From Annona cherimola (lineage: Eukaryota; Streptophyta; Magnoliopsida; Magnoliales; Annonaceae), in NCBI GenBank assembly GCA_030490835.1, contig CM059971.1, forward strand, positions 59,816,012-59,880,011: a DNA stretch of 64,000 bases, written 5' to 3'. Within the stretch, counting starts at the first letter, position 1. Every line of letters begins with the position of its first letter. Both the position numbers and the translations under genes were made by a program. Below are positions 24,290 to 35,751 of the stretch, piece by piece. Below the pieces are notes generated by a model. The model made no database searches. It saw only the letters and a program-made list of their open reading frames with translations, and was not told the origin of the DNA.

Positions 24290-27200
24290 TCATTCATTTC
24301 TAATTTTATAGAATGATTTCTTTCTTAGTGGTTTAGTAAAGATATCAGCAATTTGATTTTCTATTTTAACATATTTCAAACAAAAAACATGATTTTCAAC
24401 GTGTTCTCTAATAAAATAATGTCTTACATCTATGTATTTAGTCCTAGAATGCAATGTGAGATTCTTAGTTAGACAAATAGCATTGGTATTGTCACATCTA
24501 ATAGATATATCCTTGTAATCTATCCCATAATCTCTAAGTTGTTTTCTCATCCAAAGCAATTGGGCACAATAGCTCCCAACGGCTATATATTCGGCTTCCG
24601 CAGTAGATAGAACAATACTGGTTTATTTGATTAAAAATCATGAAACCATCATGTTTTTAAGAAATTGACATGTTCCACTAGTATTTTTTCTATCTACCTT
24701 GGAACCGGCAAAATCCGCATCTGAGTAGCTGATTAGATCAAATGTTGAACCGTTAGGGTACCGTAGCCCTAGGTTGGTAGTGTCAAGTGTCAATCAAATA
24801 TCTAAAAATTTTTTTCACAGCTATCAAATGTGATTCTTTGGGACATGACTGAAATTTAGAATACATGTAAACACTAAATAATATATCTGGTCTAGATGTA
24901 GTCAAGTAGAACAAAGTTCCTATCATACTCCTATACAATTTTTGTCAACTTGTTTACCTCTTTCATTCTTGTTAATTTTGATGTTTGAGCTTATGGGTGT
25001 ATTTTCTTTTTTACTGTTATACATTCCAAATTTCTTGAGCATTTCTTTGACATACTTGGACTGATTTATAAAAATTTCTTCATTTAATTGCTTGATTTGT
25101 AGTCCAAGGAAGCAATTGAGCTCGCTCATCATGTTCATTTCAAATTTGTTCTGCATAAGCTTGGAAAATTCTTCGCATAGAGATTCATTAGTAGCACCAA
25201 ATACAATATCATCAACATAAATTTGAACGATTAGTATATCTTTTCCTTTGTACTTAATGAAAAAGGTAGTGTCAACTTTTTCTCTTTGAAATTTACGATT
25301 AATCAAAAATTTGCTTAGCCTTTCATACCAAGCTCTTAGAGCCTGTTTTAGTCCATACAAGGCTTTGGTCAACTTATAAATAAATTTAAGTTGATTTTTT
25401 TCTTTAAAACCAGGAGGTTTCAATATACATTTCTTCATTTAGGTATCCATTCAAAAATGCACTTTTTATATCCATTTGAAATAGTTCGAAACATATATGA
25501 GATGAAAATGCCAATAGGATGCGTATGGCTTCTAATCTAGCCACTGGAGCATATGATCCCTCAAAGTCAATTCCTTCCTCTCGTGAATACCCCTTGGCCG
25601 CAAGTCTAGCTTTATTTCTAACAACAAATCCACTTTTATCTAGTTTGTTCATAGAAACTCTTTTGATACCAATGACTGTGCAATCCTTGGGTCTAGAAAC
25701 TAGGTGTCATACTTAATTCCTTTCAAATTGATTTAGCTATTCTTGCATGACTATGATTCAATGTTCATCATTAAGAGCTTGATCAACTGAATTTGGCTCT
25801 ATTTTAGATACAAAGGCAAAATATCCACATATATTGTGCCTAGAGCCTCTAGTTTTCACACATTCATATATGTTACCAATCACTTATTCAATTGGATGAT
25901 TATTTTTAAATTTCAGATCCTTCGGAAGTTTCTAAGGGGCATTACCTTCACTTACCTCTTTCTCTAGGCTTTAACCTTGCTTTGGTTTTTCTCTCCCTTG
26001 CTTTTCCACTTGTAGCTTTGCAAAATTCTTCGATAACACATCTACATCACTTAGCTCAGCCTCTTTCTTGGTAGTTGGGTTAAATTCATCAAATATAACA
26101 TGAATGGACTCTTCTACTACTTGATTTCTTTTGCTGAAAATTTTATATGCTTTGCTATTTGATAAATATTCAAGAAATATTTCCTCATCACTCTTGACAT
26201 CTAGTTTTTCTAGATTGTCTTTTCCATTGCTCAATACATAGCAAGTGCAACCAAAGGCGTGAAAATATGAAATATTTAGTTTTTTACCTTTCCACAGCTC
26301 ATATGAAGTCTTTTTCAAGATTGCTCTAATGGTAACTCGATTTAATACAAGACAAATTGTACTTACAGCTTCACCCCAAAATTTCTTGAATAATTTACTT
26401 TCATTTAGCATGGTCCTAGCCATTTCTTGTATTGTTCTATCTTTTCTTCCGACTATCCCATTTTGTTGAGGGATTCTAGGAGCAGAGAATGTATGATGAA
26501 TTTCTTTTTCATTGCAAAATTTCTATAAAGCGTTTATTTTCAAATTCACAACAATGGTCACTTCTAATTGATATGATTGTATTTTATTTTTTATTTTACA
26601 CAAATTTTGAAAAACTAACAAATATTGAGAAGGTTTCATCTTTGTTATCTAATAATATTATCCAAGTGAATCTTGAAAAATTATCTACTATAACGAAAAC
26701 ATATTTCTATCCTTAAAGGCTCAAAATGTCGGAAGACATATAAAGATCCATGTGTAGTAATTCAAGTGGCCTTGAAGTTGACACTTCATTTTTATGTGAG
26801 AATGACATCTTAGACTATTTGGACACTTGACATGCCTTACAAATTTTATCTTTATTATATTTGAGTTTTGGTAACCCTTCTACTAAACTCCTTTTCCATA
26901 GGATTTTAATGTCTGACATATTTATATGTCCAAGTCTTTTATGTCATCCCATGGATCATTATCAATAATCATAAGACATTTTCCATCCAATTCATCAAGA
27001 GAAACCAAATATATATATTTTCATGTCTTTTGCCATTGAATACTATATGATTTTCATAAAAGACATTACACATAGATGATTCAAACAAAACTTTATAACA
27101 TTTGTCATACAATTGACTAATACTCATTAAGTTGTATTTGAGTCCTTCAGCAAACAACAAATCCTCCATAAACATTTCCCTTACACTAATTTTACCTTTT

Positions 27201-27298
27201 TCATTGTTCCCGAATGTAACAGTGCCTCCATTATATGGTTTGAGATCATGGAACAAAGCTTTATCTTCTGTCATGTGTCTTAAGCAGTCACTATCCAT
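24290..27298 (-). pseudogene. Copia pol: protease, integrase, RT, RNase H
   Basis: Protease: at 27298 the catalytic D-S-G reads MDSDCLRHMTED, so its glycine is replaced. The integrase finger ends near 26825 (KICKACQVSK). Integrase core: the first Asp (LHMDLYMSSDI) is near 26745 and the second (RSDHCCEFEN) near 26550. The catalytic Glu is replaced by Gly at 26448-26450 (NGIVGRKDRT). The following part, 26423-25971, is open. Reverse transcriptase: 25652-25404, then a frameshift to 25438-24923, with the active-site YVDDIVFGAT at about 25219-25190. RNase H: about 24880-24290, ending DIRCDN-type and IADIFTKPL motifs. Protease, integrase and frame lesions together mean no active enzyme. Confidence 0.85.
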
Positions 27299-27402
27299 GA
27301 ATTATGTGTTGTTGGCTTTTGCTCTAAGACAAACCTACAAGAATATTTACATAAAGCTCATCTCTTTGGTACCTATTTTATGGGTTCATTTGGGTTAGTA
27401 AG

Positions 27403-29240
27403 TCATTGGAGTTTACGTTGCTCTACTTTGGAAGACACAAGTTCAATGCTCTTTAGTACCGAAACTAACTTAGCACCTTGGTGGTATAATTTTTTTATTT
27501 TACATTGATAAATTTTGTGACCAAACTTGTTACAGAAATTGCATGCCCTTAGGAGTGTTGGGGTAGGAATCCATGCATACTGTGGTTCCCAAGTTGGCCT
27601 TCTAATCCAAGCAACATTGTTCATTTTTGGTTTATGCTGAAAAATAGTTGCCTTGGCTTGTGGTTTCACCCATTTTGGAGCATTTCACTTGCTGCTTTTA
27701 CCTTGCTCAAATGTGGAATACTCAAGTCCTCTTTTATTACTTTGGGTGGTCATGTTCAAAAATAATTTGACACTTTCCCCTGAGTTAGAGAATTTAGCTA
27801 ATGATTCATTCAAATTTTCATTTTCATTCCTTAGCCTTTCAACTTCATTTGTTAAGATTTTATTTTTATCTGCCAGGCACTTCAGCCTTTCGACTCATTT
27901 TCCATTCACAATAATAATTGAGCCACATGTCTTTTTTTAATAAATATTTGCTGCCCAACTTTTGAATTTCATCATACAATGAATCATAGGTTTGCTGCAA
28001 TTCATCTAACGTAGCACATTTGAGACAGTCAAGAGTAGAAAAATAGGTAGACTTGGAATTAGAATGGTCGAGTTTAGATGTTACCTCTTCACTACTTGTG
28101 TAATTGGTTGATATGGTTAATTTTTCTATTACTTCAGCTGCAGTAAGGCAGTTCAAGATATTTTTTCCTGAACTCTTGTCATGCAACATATCCAAGCACA
28201 ATTGGAGCTTCACGGTCTTCATTTGACAAGCTTCTCGTTGTGGAGGTATCCTCATTTACATACATTCATCTGCCCTTAGGCTTTGGAAATCTTCTAAGGT
28301 TGCTTCTATCATTCTTCTCTTGCCGTTCTTTTGATTTGCTTTCTTTTTGTGTGGGACATTATGCTTGCATGTGTCCCGCTCTACTACATCTGTAGCATTT
28401 TATCATTTCTTTCTTCTTTTCCCTTCTACTTCTTTCCTTGAATCCTTTGGAGTCGAAGTTCTTTTCTTTTCTCATAAATTTTATAATTTTCTTATGAGTA
28501 ATGCAATTTTCTCATCATTATTTTGGGAAGAGGACATGAACTTGTTAGAGCTTTGTGTTTCTTTTGAAGTAATGACTCTTGTTCTTTATGGTGTTCCTCA
28601 TTCCTTTTCTTTATCAGCTCATGAGACATGAGTGAGCTGATAAAGTCTTCTAGCTTCAAAGTATTTAGATCCTTTGCCTCCTCAATGACTGCGATCTTTG
28701 AAGTCCATGATTCGGATAGGGCTCTGAAGATCTTCATAACTTGTTTAGGTTCAGAAATTGCTTTTTCAAGACCTTTTAATGTGTTACTAATCTTAGAAAA
28801 TCTTGCAAACATTGCAAATATATTTTTCAGTGTCGATCATCTTAAAACTTTTCAATTTTTCAATCAAAATATTCCTTTGAGTTCCTTGGACTTGAGAGGT
28901 GCCCTCAGATATCGAGGTTAGAATATCCCATATTTCTTTGATAGTTAAACAAGAGGATACCATATCATACTTAGTTGCAGTTAAGGCACAAAATCGAAAG
29001 TTCATTGCCTTGACATTATTTTTTACCAATTTGATTTCCTCCTCATTCCATTCGGAGGCTCTCTCAACTTTGGATAATATAACCATCTTAGATGACAATC
29101 GAAGAGTCCATATCTATAACCACGACTAGTTATTTTATTCTCAACTTCCAGTAATCAAAGTTACCACCATCGAATAGAGGTGGCCTAGTGAATAATTGGC
29201 CCTCAGTAAAAGCATATGTGGAAGTTGATTGGGATACCAT
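27403..29240 (-). pseudogene. Copia gag with two zinc knuckles
   Basis: Gag packages element RNA. The start is the ATG at 29240-29238, reading MVSQSTSTYAFTEGQLFTRP. Codon 37 is already a TAA (29132-29130). The capsid-like part continues in other frames at 29098-28793 and 28812-28492. A first zinc knuckle at 28397-28352 reads CYRCSRAGHMQA, then a stop, then CP, so it is CX2CX4HX4C with one nonsense codon. After 28255-27866 a second, intact knuckle CNFCNKFGHKIYQC lies at 27543-27502. A spacing of two knuckles is common in this lineage. Confidence 0.8.
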
Positions 29241-29276
29241 TTAACTATAATCTCTTTGGTGTAAACTAAAAAATAT

Positions 29277-29288
29277 GCTCTGATACCA
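29277..29288 (-). other. Primer-binding site (initiator Met tRNA)
   Basis: The minus strand reads TGGTATCAGAGC two bases downstream of the 5' LTR, the usual primer site for plant Copia elements. Confidence 0.9.
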
Positions 29289-29290
29289 CT

Positions 29291-30931
29291 TGTTGGTTCC
29301 AAGTTTATAGAAAAACACCAAGAGGGGAGGGGTGAATTGGGTTTTCAAAAATATTTTGTTGTATTAGTTGTATCCCCCTTTGTAAAATAAGTCCCCTTGA
29401 ATGAAAAACATGAAGAATGAAATAGCAAGTAGAGCAGGCAAAATAAACGTAAGAGATTATAGTGGTTCGAGACAACTCTCCCTACTCCACTTCTCCAAGA
29501 GCACGCCCTTGTGAGTTGGATTCCGCTATGCCAGTAGAAATACAGTCAGAACACTTGCTCTCTTCTAGATTCCAGCTCTAGGGGGCCTTCACAAATTTTG
29601 CACAAGTAGGTGGCGAGACACACTCCAACCACACACTACTTTGCCTTCGCTTAGTCTTGGTCTCCAACACCAGACTAAGTGGAATCATCGACAACAAGAG
29701 TGAAAATACAAATCTACACTTTACAGATGTGTAAACAAACTTTCAGCTCATAGAAAAACTTATAGAGAGAATGAATGGGTGAACATTCGAGCACTTGCAG
29801 TCAAAGAGCAAAGTTCTTCTTGTAGATCTCCTTAATGAGAACTTCAACATGAGAAAGTTACAAGGTGAAGCGTACTTAATGCACTAGCTAACCATCTCCC
29901 TTCCATTTGATGTGTATTAAATAAGAGAGGAGTAAATTCGAACATTTGGTGGTAGGTAGTGCGCATTTAATGCACCAACGCTTGAATTTTTCCAACTGTT
30001 GAGACTCAAGTTGCACTCGGAGTTGACCTCGGGTGCCACTTCGCCCAAGCTGCAAACTAGAGTCGACTTGGGTTGCAACTTCGGTCTTCAACTCTTCAGT
30101 CAGGTTCCATTTCAGGTCGACTTGATTTCGAAGTTAGTCCAAGTTGCAGGTGAAGTCCACTTGGGTTGCGACTTCACACACTACTTGGTCCATTGGAACC
30201 TTGACACAGTGCAAACTTGATCCTTTTGGATAATTTCCCTTGTTTCTTCATATTTTATCTTCATATGTATTTACTTGTGCATGTTGCCTTTGGAACTTCT
30301 TGAATATTGAGCTTGTTCAAGTTCATTGAGTATTCTTGGATGAACTTTTCTTGGATCTTAAGTCATGTTAGTATAATATTTCTTGAGTTAAACTTGTCAT
30401 CCTTGGGCTTGAAACTCATGACTTGAACCTCATTTGTCCAAGTTGAATGCTGGGATCGACTTGGTTTGCGACTCCACTCAAGTCGCATGTCTGAGTCGAC
30501 TTTATGTGCGACTTCACCTAAGTCGCATGTCGGAGTCGACTTTATGTGCGACTTCACCTAAGTCGCATGTCGGAGTCAACTTCGGTTGTGATTTTGACTT
30601 TGTCATATTTAGTTTCGGACCCCTAAATATACCTCAAGTTATTGACAGAGTCGACTTGAGTTGCGACTTCGCTTGTTCATGCGTCCACGTTGTCAGCGCT
30701 GTCGAAAAATAGCCCTTTGAAGTCGATGCTATAGTCGACTTCAGTATCGACTTGACCTAAGTTGATGCCCTGAGTTGATTTAGCATGCAACATAACCTGC
30801 CAAGTTTTGAATTTTGAAGTGTCTGATCCTTAACACATCTCAACACACATGTTAGTGCCTTAAAACCTCTCAAATTTAATTGTTAATCATCAAAATATCA
30901 ATTGTGCTTGATTTTCCATTCATTTACAATA
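29291..30931 (-). repeat. 5' LTR of the Copia element
   Basis: 1641 bp. On the plus strand it starts TGTTGGTTCCAAG and ends TTTACAATA (the terminal CA has become TA). It carries the GAGGGGAGGGGTGAATT block typical of these LTRs and a GTCGACTT-rich middle. Confidence 0.9.
30480..30580 (+). repeat. 40-bp tandem repeat in the 5' LTR
   Basis: Units of 40 bases start at 30480, 30520 and 30560 (partial). Each holds AAGTCGCATGT, GAGTCGACTT and GTGCGACTTCACCT. In the other LTR the matching place (21344 onward) has one good copy and a decayed partial copy, so copy number changed after insertion. Confidence 0.8.
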
Positions 30932-30936
30932 CTCGG
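30932..30936. repeat. Right target-site duplication CTCGG
   Basis: Exact partner of 20150-20154. Confidence 0.9.
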
Positions 30937-31480
30937 ATCTTCAGGATTTCAAGCTTCCTCGAAGTGAATCGACGATCTTGAAGGCAGTTTGGAGATATTT
31001 TTTAGAAGGTCTAGGGCTAGATCAAAGTTGGGAAAAAAGGGAGAAAGGGAAGTAGAGAAAGCAAATAAGAAGAAGAAGAGGAAGAAAATAAACGGTTTGT
31101 GCATTGCCCCCCCTTAAGAGTGCTCTTGTCGAAATAAGCCTAGTCCAAGCATAGGCCAAGACAATCACAATTTGCAATTAGCTTTCCCACTAACACAACT
31201 TAGTAAATTAAAATTTTCTCTAGAGTGCTACCCCCTTGACCTTTGCGACTTAACTGGGCAGGTCAAATGCAGTACCTACTCTGCAAAGTGTAAGATAGTC
31301 ACAGTGCCTCAAACAACGCATCAATCATACACCTCTAAATCAAACCTAATAAATTACATCATAACTAGGGGTCGTATCTACAAAAATATCTAAGTGTATA
31401 GCTCGTACTCATGTTTAACATGTTCATAAATGGTGTCCATAACTCCATATAACCCTATGTGCTAACATTATAATACATGC
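30937..31480 (-). other. Flank of the Copia insertion, LTR-leader-like
   Basis: On the minus strand a CTT-rich leader (31105-31050) is followed by gatctagccctagacc and runs up to the insertion point, continuing at 20149. This resembles a transcribed gypsy-LTR leader or a 5' UTR. I cannot separate these options. Confidence 0.3.
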
Positions 31481-32490
31481 ACGTATACACTACACGTCCC
31501 CTAGATGTCATATCTATATACGTTGTGCACCACGCTAACATCATTAATTCCTAGTAGCATATTCATAAATTACCTCATGAGGTATGAAAGTTATGCCTCT
31601 TCTAGTGAACCATAATATTGAGTTGAAAACGAGTTAGAGAAACATTGTAGATGGTTGATGTGGTTATCTTTAGAGTTAGGATCACATCATAGTAAAACTT
31701 AGAAAAGAGTTATGGTTTGATGGGAAGAGTCATGAATTTTGTATTTGTTTTGGGAATTTAAGTAATTTGAAATGACCATATTGTTAAACTTTTAGTTTTC
31801 TAAAAAGAATCTAGTGTTGTGTTAGTTATATACATCATATCTCAAGTACTTTCATAGCTAAAATGTTTATTAAATCATTTCTTTTAAGGATTTAATTCTA
31901 AATTTAGCTCACTTAATTGTAAGTTCTCATATTCGATTGTTACTTATGTAATTAGACAAACTAAGCGTAGATTGAATGTCAAGAATTGGAACTTTCGAAG
32001 TTGGGAAGGAAAATTTTTTTTTTAAAAAAATTGGAGTGCACAATGGAGTAAAAATGGAGATCAAAATGACCTAAAATGTGACAAAGAAGTTCTACCATGT
32101 TTTAAAGTGTGTCAAGCTTGAAACCAACAAAAACTATAGCACAAAATAATCCTTTAGGGAGGGACACAGTTTGAACCATGGTTCTTTGGGGGAGTCACGG
32201 TTCAAATCGTATCTCACCTAGAAAGCCAGCTTATGCATTGATTTTTGGTGTTTTGCACAATGTTACCAGTTTGGATTCAATTATAAAACATGATTTAAGA
32301 GATCTTTGGATCTTCTTTTGAGCAAGTTTTGGAGCCTAAGGCATAAAGAAAGTAAGGAGATAAGAAGAAAAGAAACATGAGGCAAGTTGGTGTGAGAGAT
32401 TTAAGACATCATTGAATACTTAAACAATAAGCTTTCATTTTTTTATTCTTTTGATTTTAAATTTTCTTAGTTTGTGATAGATTCTTGCAT
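31481..32490. other. No gene seen
   Basis: AT-rich DNA, no recognisable frame or repeat unit. Confidence 0.45.
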
Positions 32491-32499
32491 TGATATTAA

Positions 32500-33165
32500 T
32501 TTGTTATGTAGATTGATCCAAACTATGTCCAGCTAAATCTTATCTAGAGTTTAGGGATGTAGTACTTGTTTATGATATATAACTTATTTTAATTTAATTT
32601 CTTGTGTTTTAGTACTTGCTCAGTGTATGGGTCTACATTTTAGTATTATTTCATATATTAGGTGAAGGAATTAAAAGGTGAAAGTTGAATATAAGATAAT
32701 CGAGATAATTAACCTAAGAGTTTAAACCATGAAATAGGCAAAACACCCTTGAGGAATTTTATGAACTTCTACAGAACTTAATAAATTCTAATTAATATAA
32801 TCCTATAAAAAATAAGTAGTTACGAAGGTTTTGGTATATCTTCCATGCCTTGAAAGAGTATGTAAGATTAAATTTGGGTTCGTTCTCCTTTAATATAATT
32901 ATCTAGATTAAATAAACAATTCAATCATCTATATAAAAAAGTTACATATGAAACCCTACGTAGATCTCTGATACCTTTGTTTCTTTACTTTTCTTACAAG
33001 TTTAGATTAGTAGAAGCATTTTATAATATTCTTTTTATTTAATTATCCATTTTAATTAATTTCAAATTACTTATGTCAATGAAGTCTTTAATTCCGAATT
33101 CCTCGTGGGATTGATATTTATATACTTGTAGGTTACAACTTGTGCACTTTGGAAGAACCTAACAT
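32500..33165 (+). repeat. Gypsy (Athila/Tat-type) LTR-like segment, copy 1
   Basis: Diverged but colinear with the minus strand at 50345-49640: shared landmarks include TTAGGTGA(A/T)GGAA..AAAAGGTGAAAGT, the start of the agggc/gggttcg-TTCTCCTTTAA stretch, and GGATTGATATTT..ATA near the end. The ending cctcgtgggattgatatt resembles the region before the LTR end in Athila/Tat gypsy elements. No coding sequence. Confidence 0.5.
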
Positions 33166-33855
33166 CTAGCTTGCTTCTAAGATGTAGAGCATTTTAGAAA
33201 GAGGCTTTCTTGAAGGTAAGTATATTTATTTGCTTTGTTTTGATATTAAATTTGATTTAGAAATCTTGATTGAGTTGTTGCACATAAGCGTTGAGTTGTT
33301 ATGCTATTTTGTAAAGTTTTCATGGCAAACCTAGGGTGGAATCCTAAAGTATTTTTCCCATTTGGGAATTTAGTGAATCCCCATGAATTGATTGCATGCT
33401 TGGATTTCTCATGGATTCAACACGTTTGGCATTGATTTTGATCAAATACCAAACTTGGGGAAGTTGACCCCGAGTTTTGGGAATGATTTATCAATTTAAG
33501 CATGACATACGCAACATGTGTGCTTGTGTACTAGATTGAAAGGAGGAATGCATGAACTCTGGTTTGGAAGAATGGTGACAATTTAATGCTTGGATACGGT
33601 TGTGAGGTTTGTATGACATTAACACATGTAGAATATTGATTGGGTGCTTATTGTGTGTTGCATAACATACTTGAATTTGATGTTGGGTTAGTGAGTTCTC
33701 ATGAGTATTAGTATTCATGAGGACGTAAATTTTGTTGAAATATATTCACTTTTAGTTGTTTCTATGTGATGACTATTTGCTGATTTTGCCTAAACTCATA
33801 TTCTTTGTCGTTATTTTTCATAAGATAGGTTTTGCGATGGAGCACCGTGGTAGAA

Positions 33856-33873
33856 TTGGCGCCCTTGGCGAGG
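33856..33873 (+). other. Possible gypsy primer-binding site
   Basis: TTGGCGCCCTTGGCGAGG resembles the TGGCGCCGTTGCCGGGG site used by Athila elements. It lies 700 bases beyond the LTR-like segment, so the link is tentative. Confidence 0.35.
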
Positions 33874-34189
33874 CTAGAATAGAGCCCATCCCTAGATAAT
33901 GTCGATTTTAGATCCTAGGGTGATTTGTTTTTTAACATATATATAAAGATCATAGAAATGTATATGTATTTTTGGGTTAGTATTATTGTAATTTAATTAT
34001 AGATTGTGTATTTTTAATGAGCTAATATTTTCGGCTGATATGTGATGGATGGTTAGGAATGATGATGACTGCATATGATTGATGGTTCATGATAAGTAGG
34101 ATTTAATATAACATAACTCCTATATATTTCTTTTTTAATTTACTTTTTTTACCAAGCCTGCCTTGTCAAAATTTTTTTTTGTTTTTCTC

Positions 34190-34645
34190 AAATATATTTA
34201 CTATGTTTGACTTTAACTCTATATATACTCATGATGTTCCAAAATCCAAAGTATACTCGTTACGTTTACCTTTAATCCTAAAATACCTATTTCATAAAAA
34301 TCATTAGTTAAATTTTCATGAATTCCCAAAATGTCCTTGATGAGACTTTCCTAAGTAGACCTACTATATTTGACCGACATCCTAAATATACCCACGATAT
34401 TTTGAAAATCCCAAATATACCCACTATGTTTGCATTTAATTTCAAGAGCTTTTCCCAAATATACTCATTACTTTTGACCATATTCCTAAATATACCCACT
34501 ACATTTCAAAAATTCCAAATATACCCACTACATTTTGACAAAATTCCAAATATGCCCAAGACATCACTGACCATTTTAATTGATGGAAGTGTTTTGCAGT
34601 AGTTGTTAATTTTTTAGAAATGCCCAGGTTGCCCCTGGCATGAAT
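34190..34645 (+). repeat. Left long TIR made of short sub-repeats
   Basis: Built from about a dozen degenerate copies of a roughly 25-40-base word of the form CCAAATATACCCACTAYRTTT. It runs inward to AGAAATGCCCAGGTTGCCC (about 34615-34635). The reverse complement of 42430-43275 matches it in order, for example TTTCAAAAATTCCAAATATA at 34503 and in the partner. It lies just upstream of the GRF gene, as a TIR promoter would. Confidence 0.75.
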
Positions 34646-35266
34646 AATAAAAGAGAGTAGCAAGGTGAGAGATTGGAAGGAGGAAAGAGCAGTGTATCAT
34701 ACGACTAACTATTTGAGGTATTTGTTTCATTTTTTGATGCTTTTGGGCGTATCCGAAATTAATATCCTCTATGCTATTGTTAAACCTCAACTCCGGACGT
34801 CGGATCTTAGAACTTGCGATATGGTATTTCCTTTCATATCATTCCACTAAACCCGGAAGTAGTTTTCCATGACTCTTATCCCATTAAGATGTTAATTTTT
34901 TGGATGTTTGATCTATTCAGTCATCAAATATGGCAGCTCCTATTTGTTTCATGATAAATGGTATGGATTATGTCAGCCATTGCACAACGCTTCGGTTAAT
35001 TAAATCCCAAAATGACATTTTTTCCTTCCGTTTATGCTATAGTATTTTTGGTATTTTTTCCTGTTGGTTTCAAAAATTATAAATGTAGAAAGGATATATT
35101 TCATTCTTGTTATATGATGTTGCATTTAACTATTCAACTAGTTTTAACTATCCATAAGACATAACCCACTGGATCCCATTGGATCTGTACATGGGGATGG
35201 ATTTGTGCAAAACAAAAATTTACTGTATGAATTAATATTTTTATAAATTTTGCTACTTCTTTAGAT

Positions 35267-35751
35267 ATGTCATCAAGATGAAAGTTGACATGTTTTTTAA
35301 CTATTCCTTGTTCTTGTGAAAAAGGTGTTTGTAATACACTAATGTCGAATACCACAACAAATCCAAGATGCGTGTTTTACAGATGTCTTAAAATGGTATA
35401 GATATGTATAATTTTATCTACAGTTTTTGGATTATTTTTGATAAATTTTTTAGTATATAGCAACATATACTAATATGAAATTCTTTGCACAGAGTCCACA
35501 AGACTGCAAAGTTTTTGCATGGTGTGATGAGTTCTAGGGTTATGAAAGAGAAGGCAATAGTTGTGATACTTGTACTTGCACCAAAGTATAAACGATAAAA
35601 GAGTTGACCAAGAAGTTGGAACTTTTTTGAAAAAGAGTTGATGCTAGCACAGAAGAAAATCGTTCTTTTGAAGCATGAGAAAGAGCTTTTGTTGGAAATG
35701 CAACTAGCAAGCGCTATGACAGCTCTGGGGAAAATAAAAATTGATGATTAA
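35267..35751 (+). pseudogene. GRF-type zinc-finger protein with coiled-coil tail
   Basis: GRF zinc fingers bind nucleic acids. Exon 1 starts at the ATG at 35267 and encodes CSCEKGVC, then TTTNPRCVFYRCLKM. The GRF signature N-P-G-R-x-F-Y-x-C is visible with substitutions. A 97-bp intron (GT at 35396, AG at 35491-35492, phase 0) is followed by SPQDCKVFAWCDEF, which supplies the last cysteine and the F-x-W-x-D-E ending of the domain. A stop follows, and in another frame 35620-35751 encodes a Lys/Glu/Leu-rich tail (KELMLAQKKIVLLKHEKE) that should form a coiled coil. The fifth codon is also a stop (TGA at 35279). It sits in the position of mudrB, convergent with the transposase. Confidence 0.7.

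Larger units (their letters stand above)
20155..30931 (-). mobile_element. Complete SIRE/Maximus-like Copia retrotransposon, inactive
   Basis: A 10.8-kb LTR retrotransposon on the minus strand with LTRs at 20155-21793 and 29291-30931, TG...CA-type ends, an exact 5-bp duplication, a primer-binding site and a polypurine tract. The order gag, protease, integrase, reverse transcriptase, RNase H is the Copia order. The large size, the long LTRs, the integrase motif (FWGEAVSTICLVLNRV) and an extra 2.4-kb third-ORF region downstream of pol fit the SIRE/Maximus lineage. Many stops and frameshifts, and LTRs that differ at roughly one base in seven over the first 120 compared by eye, show an old insertion. 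Confidence 0.9.

Noticed and set aside
29888..30712. Open frames inside the right LTR as accessory proteins
   Set aside because: They arise from GTCGACTT tandem words in the LTR and are not kept in the left LTR.
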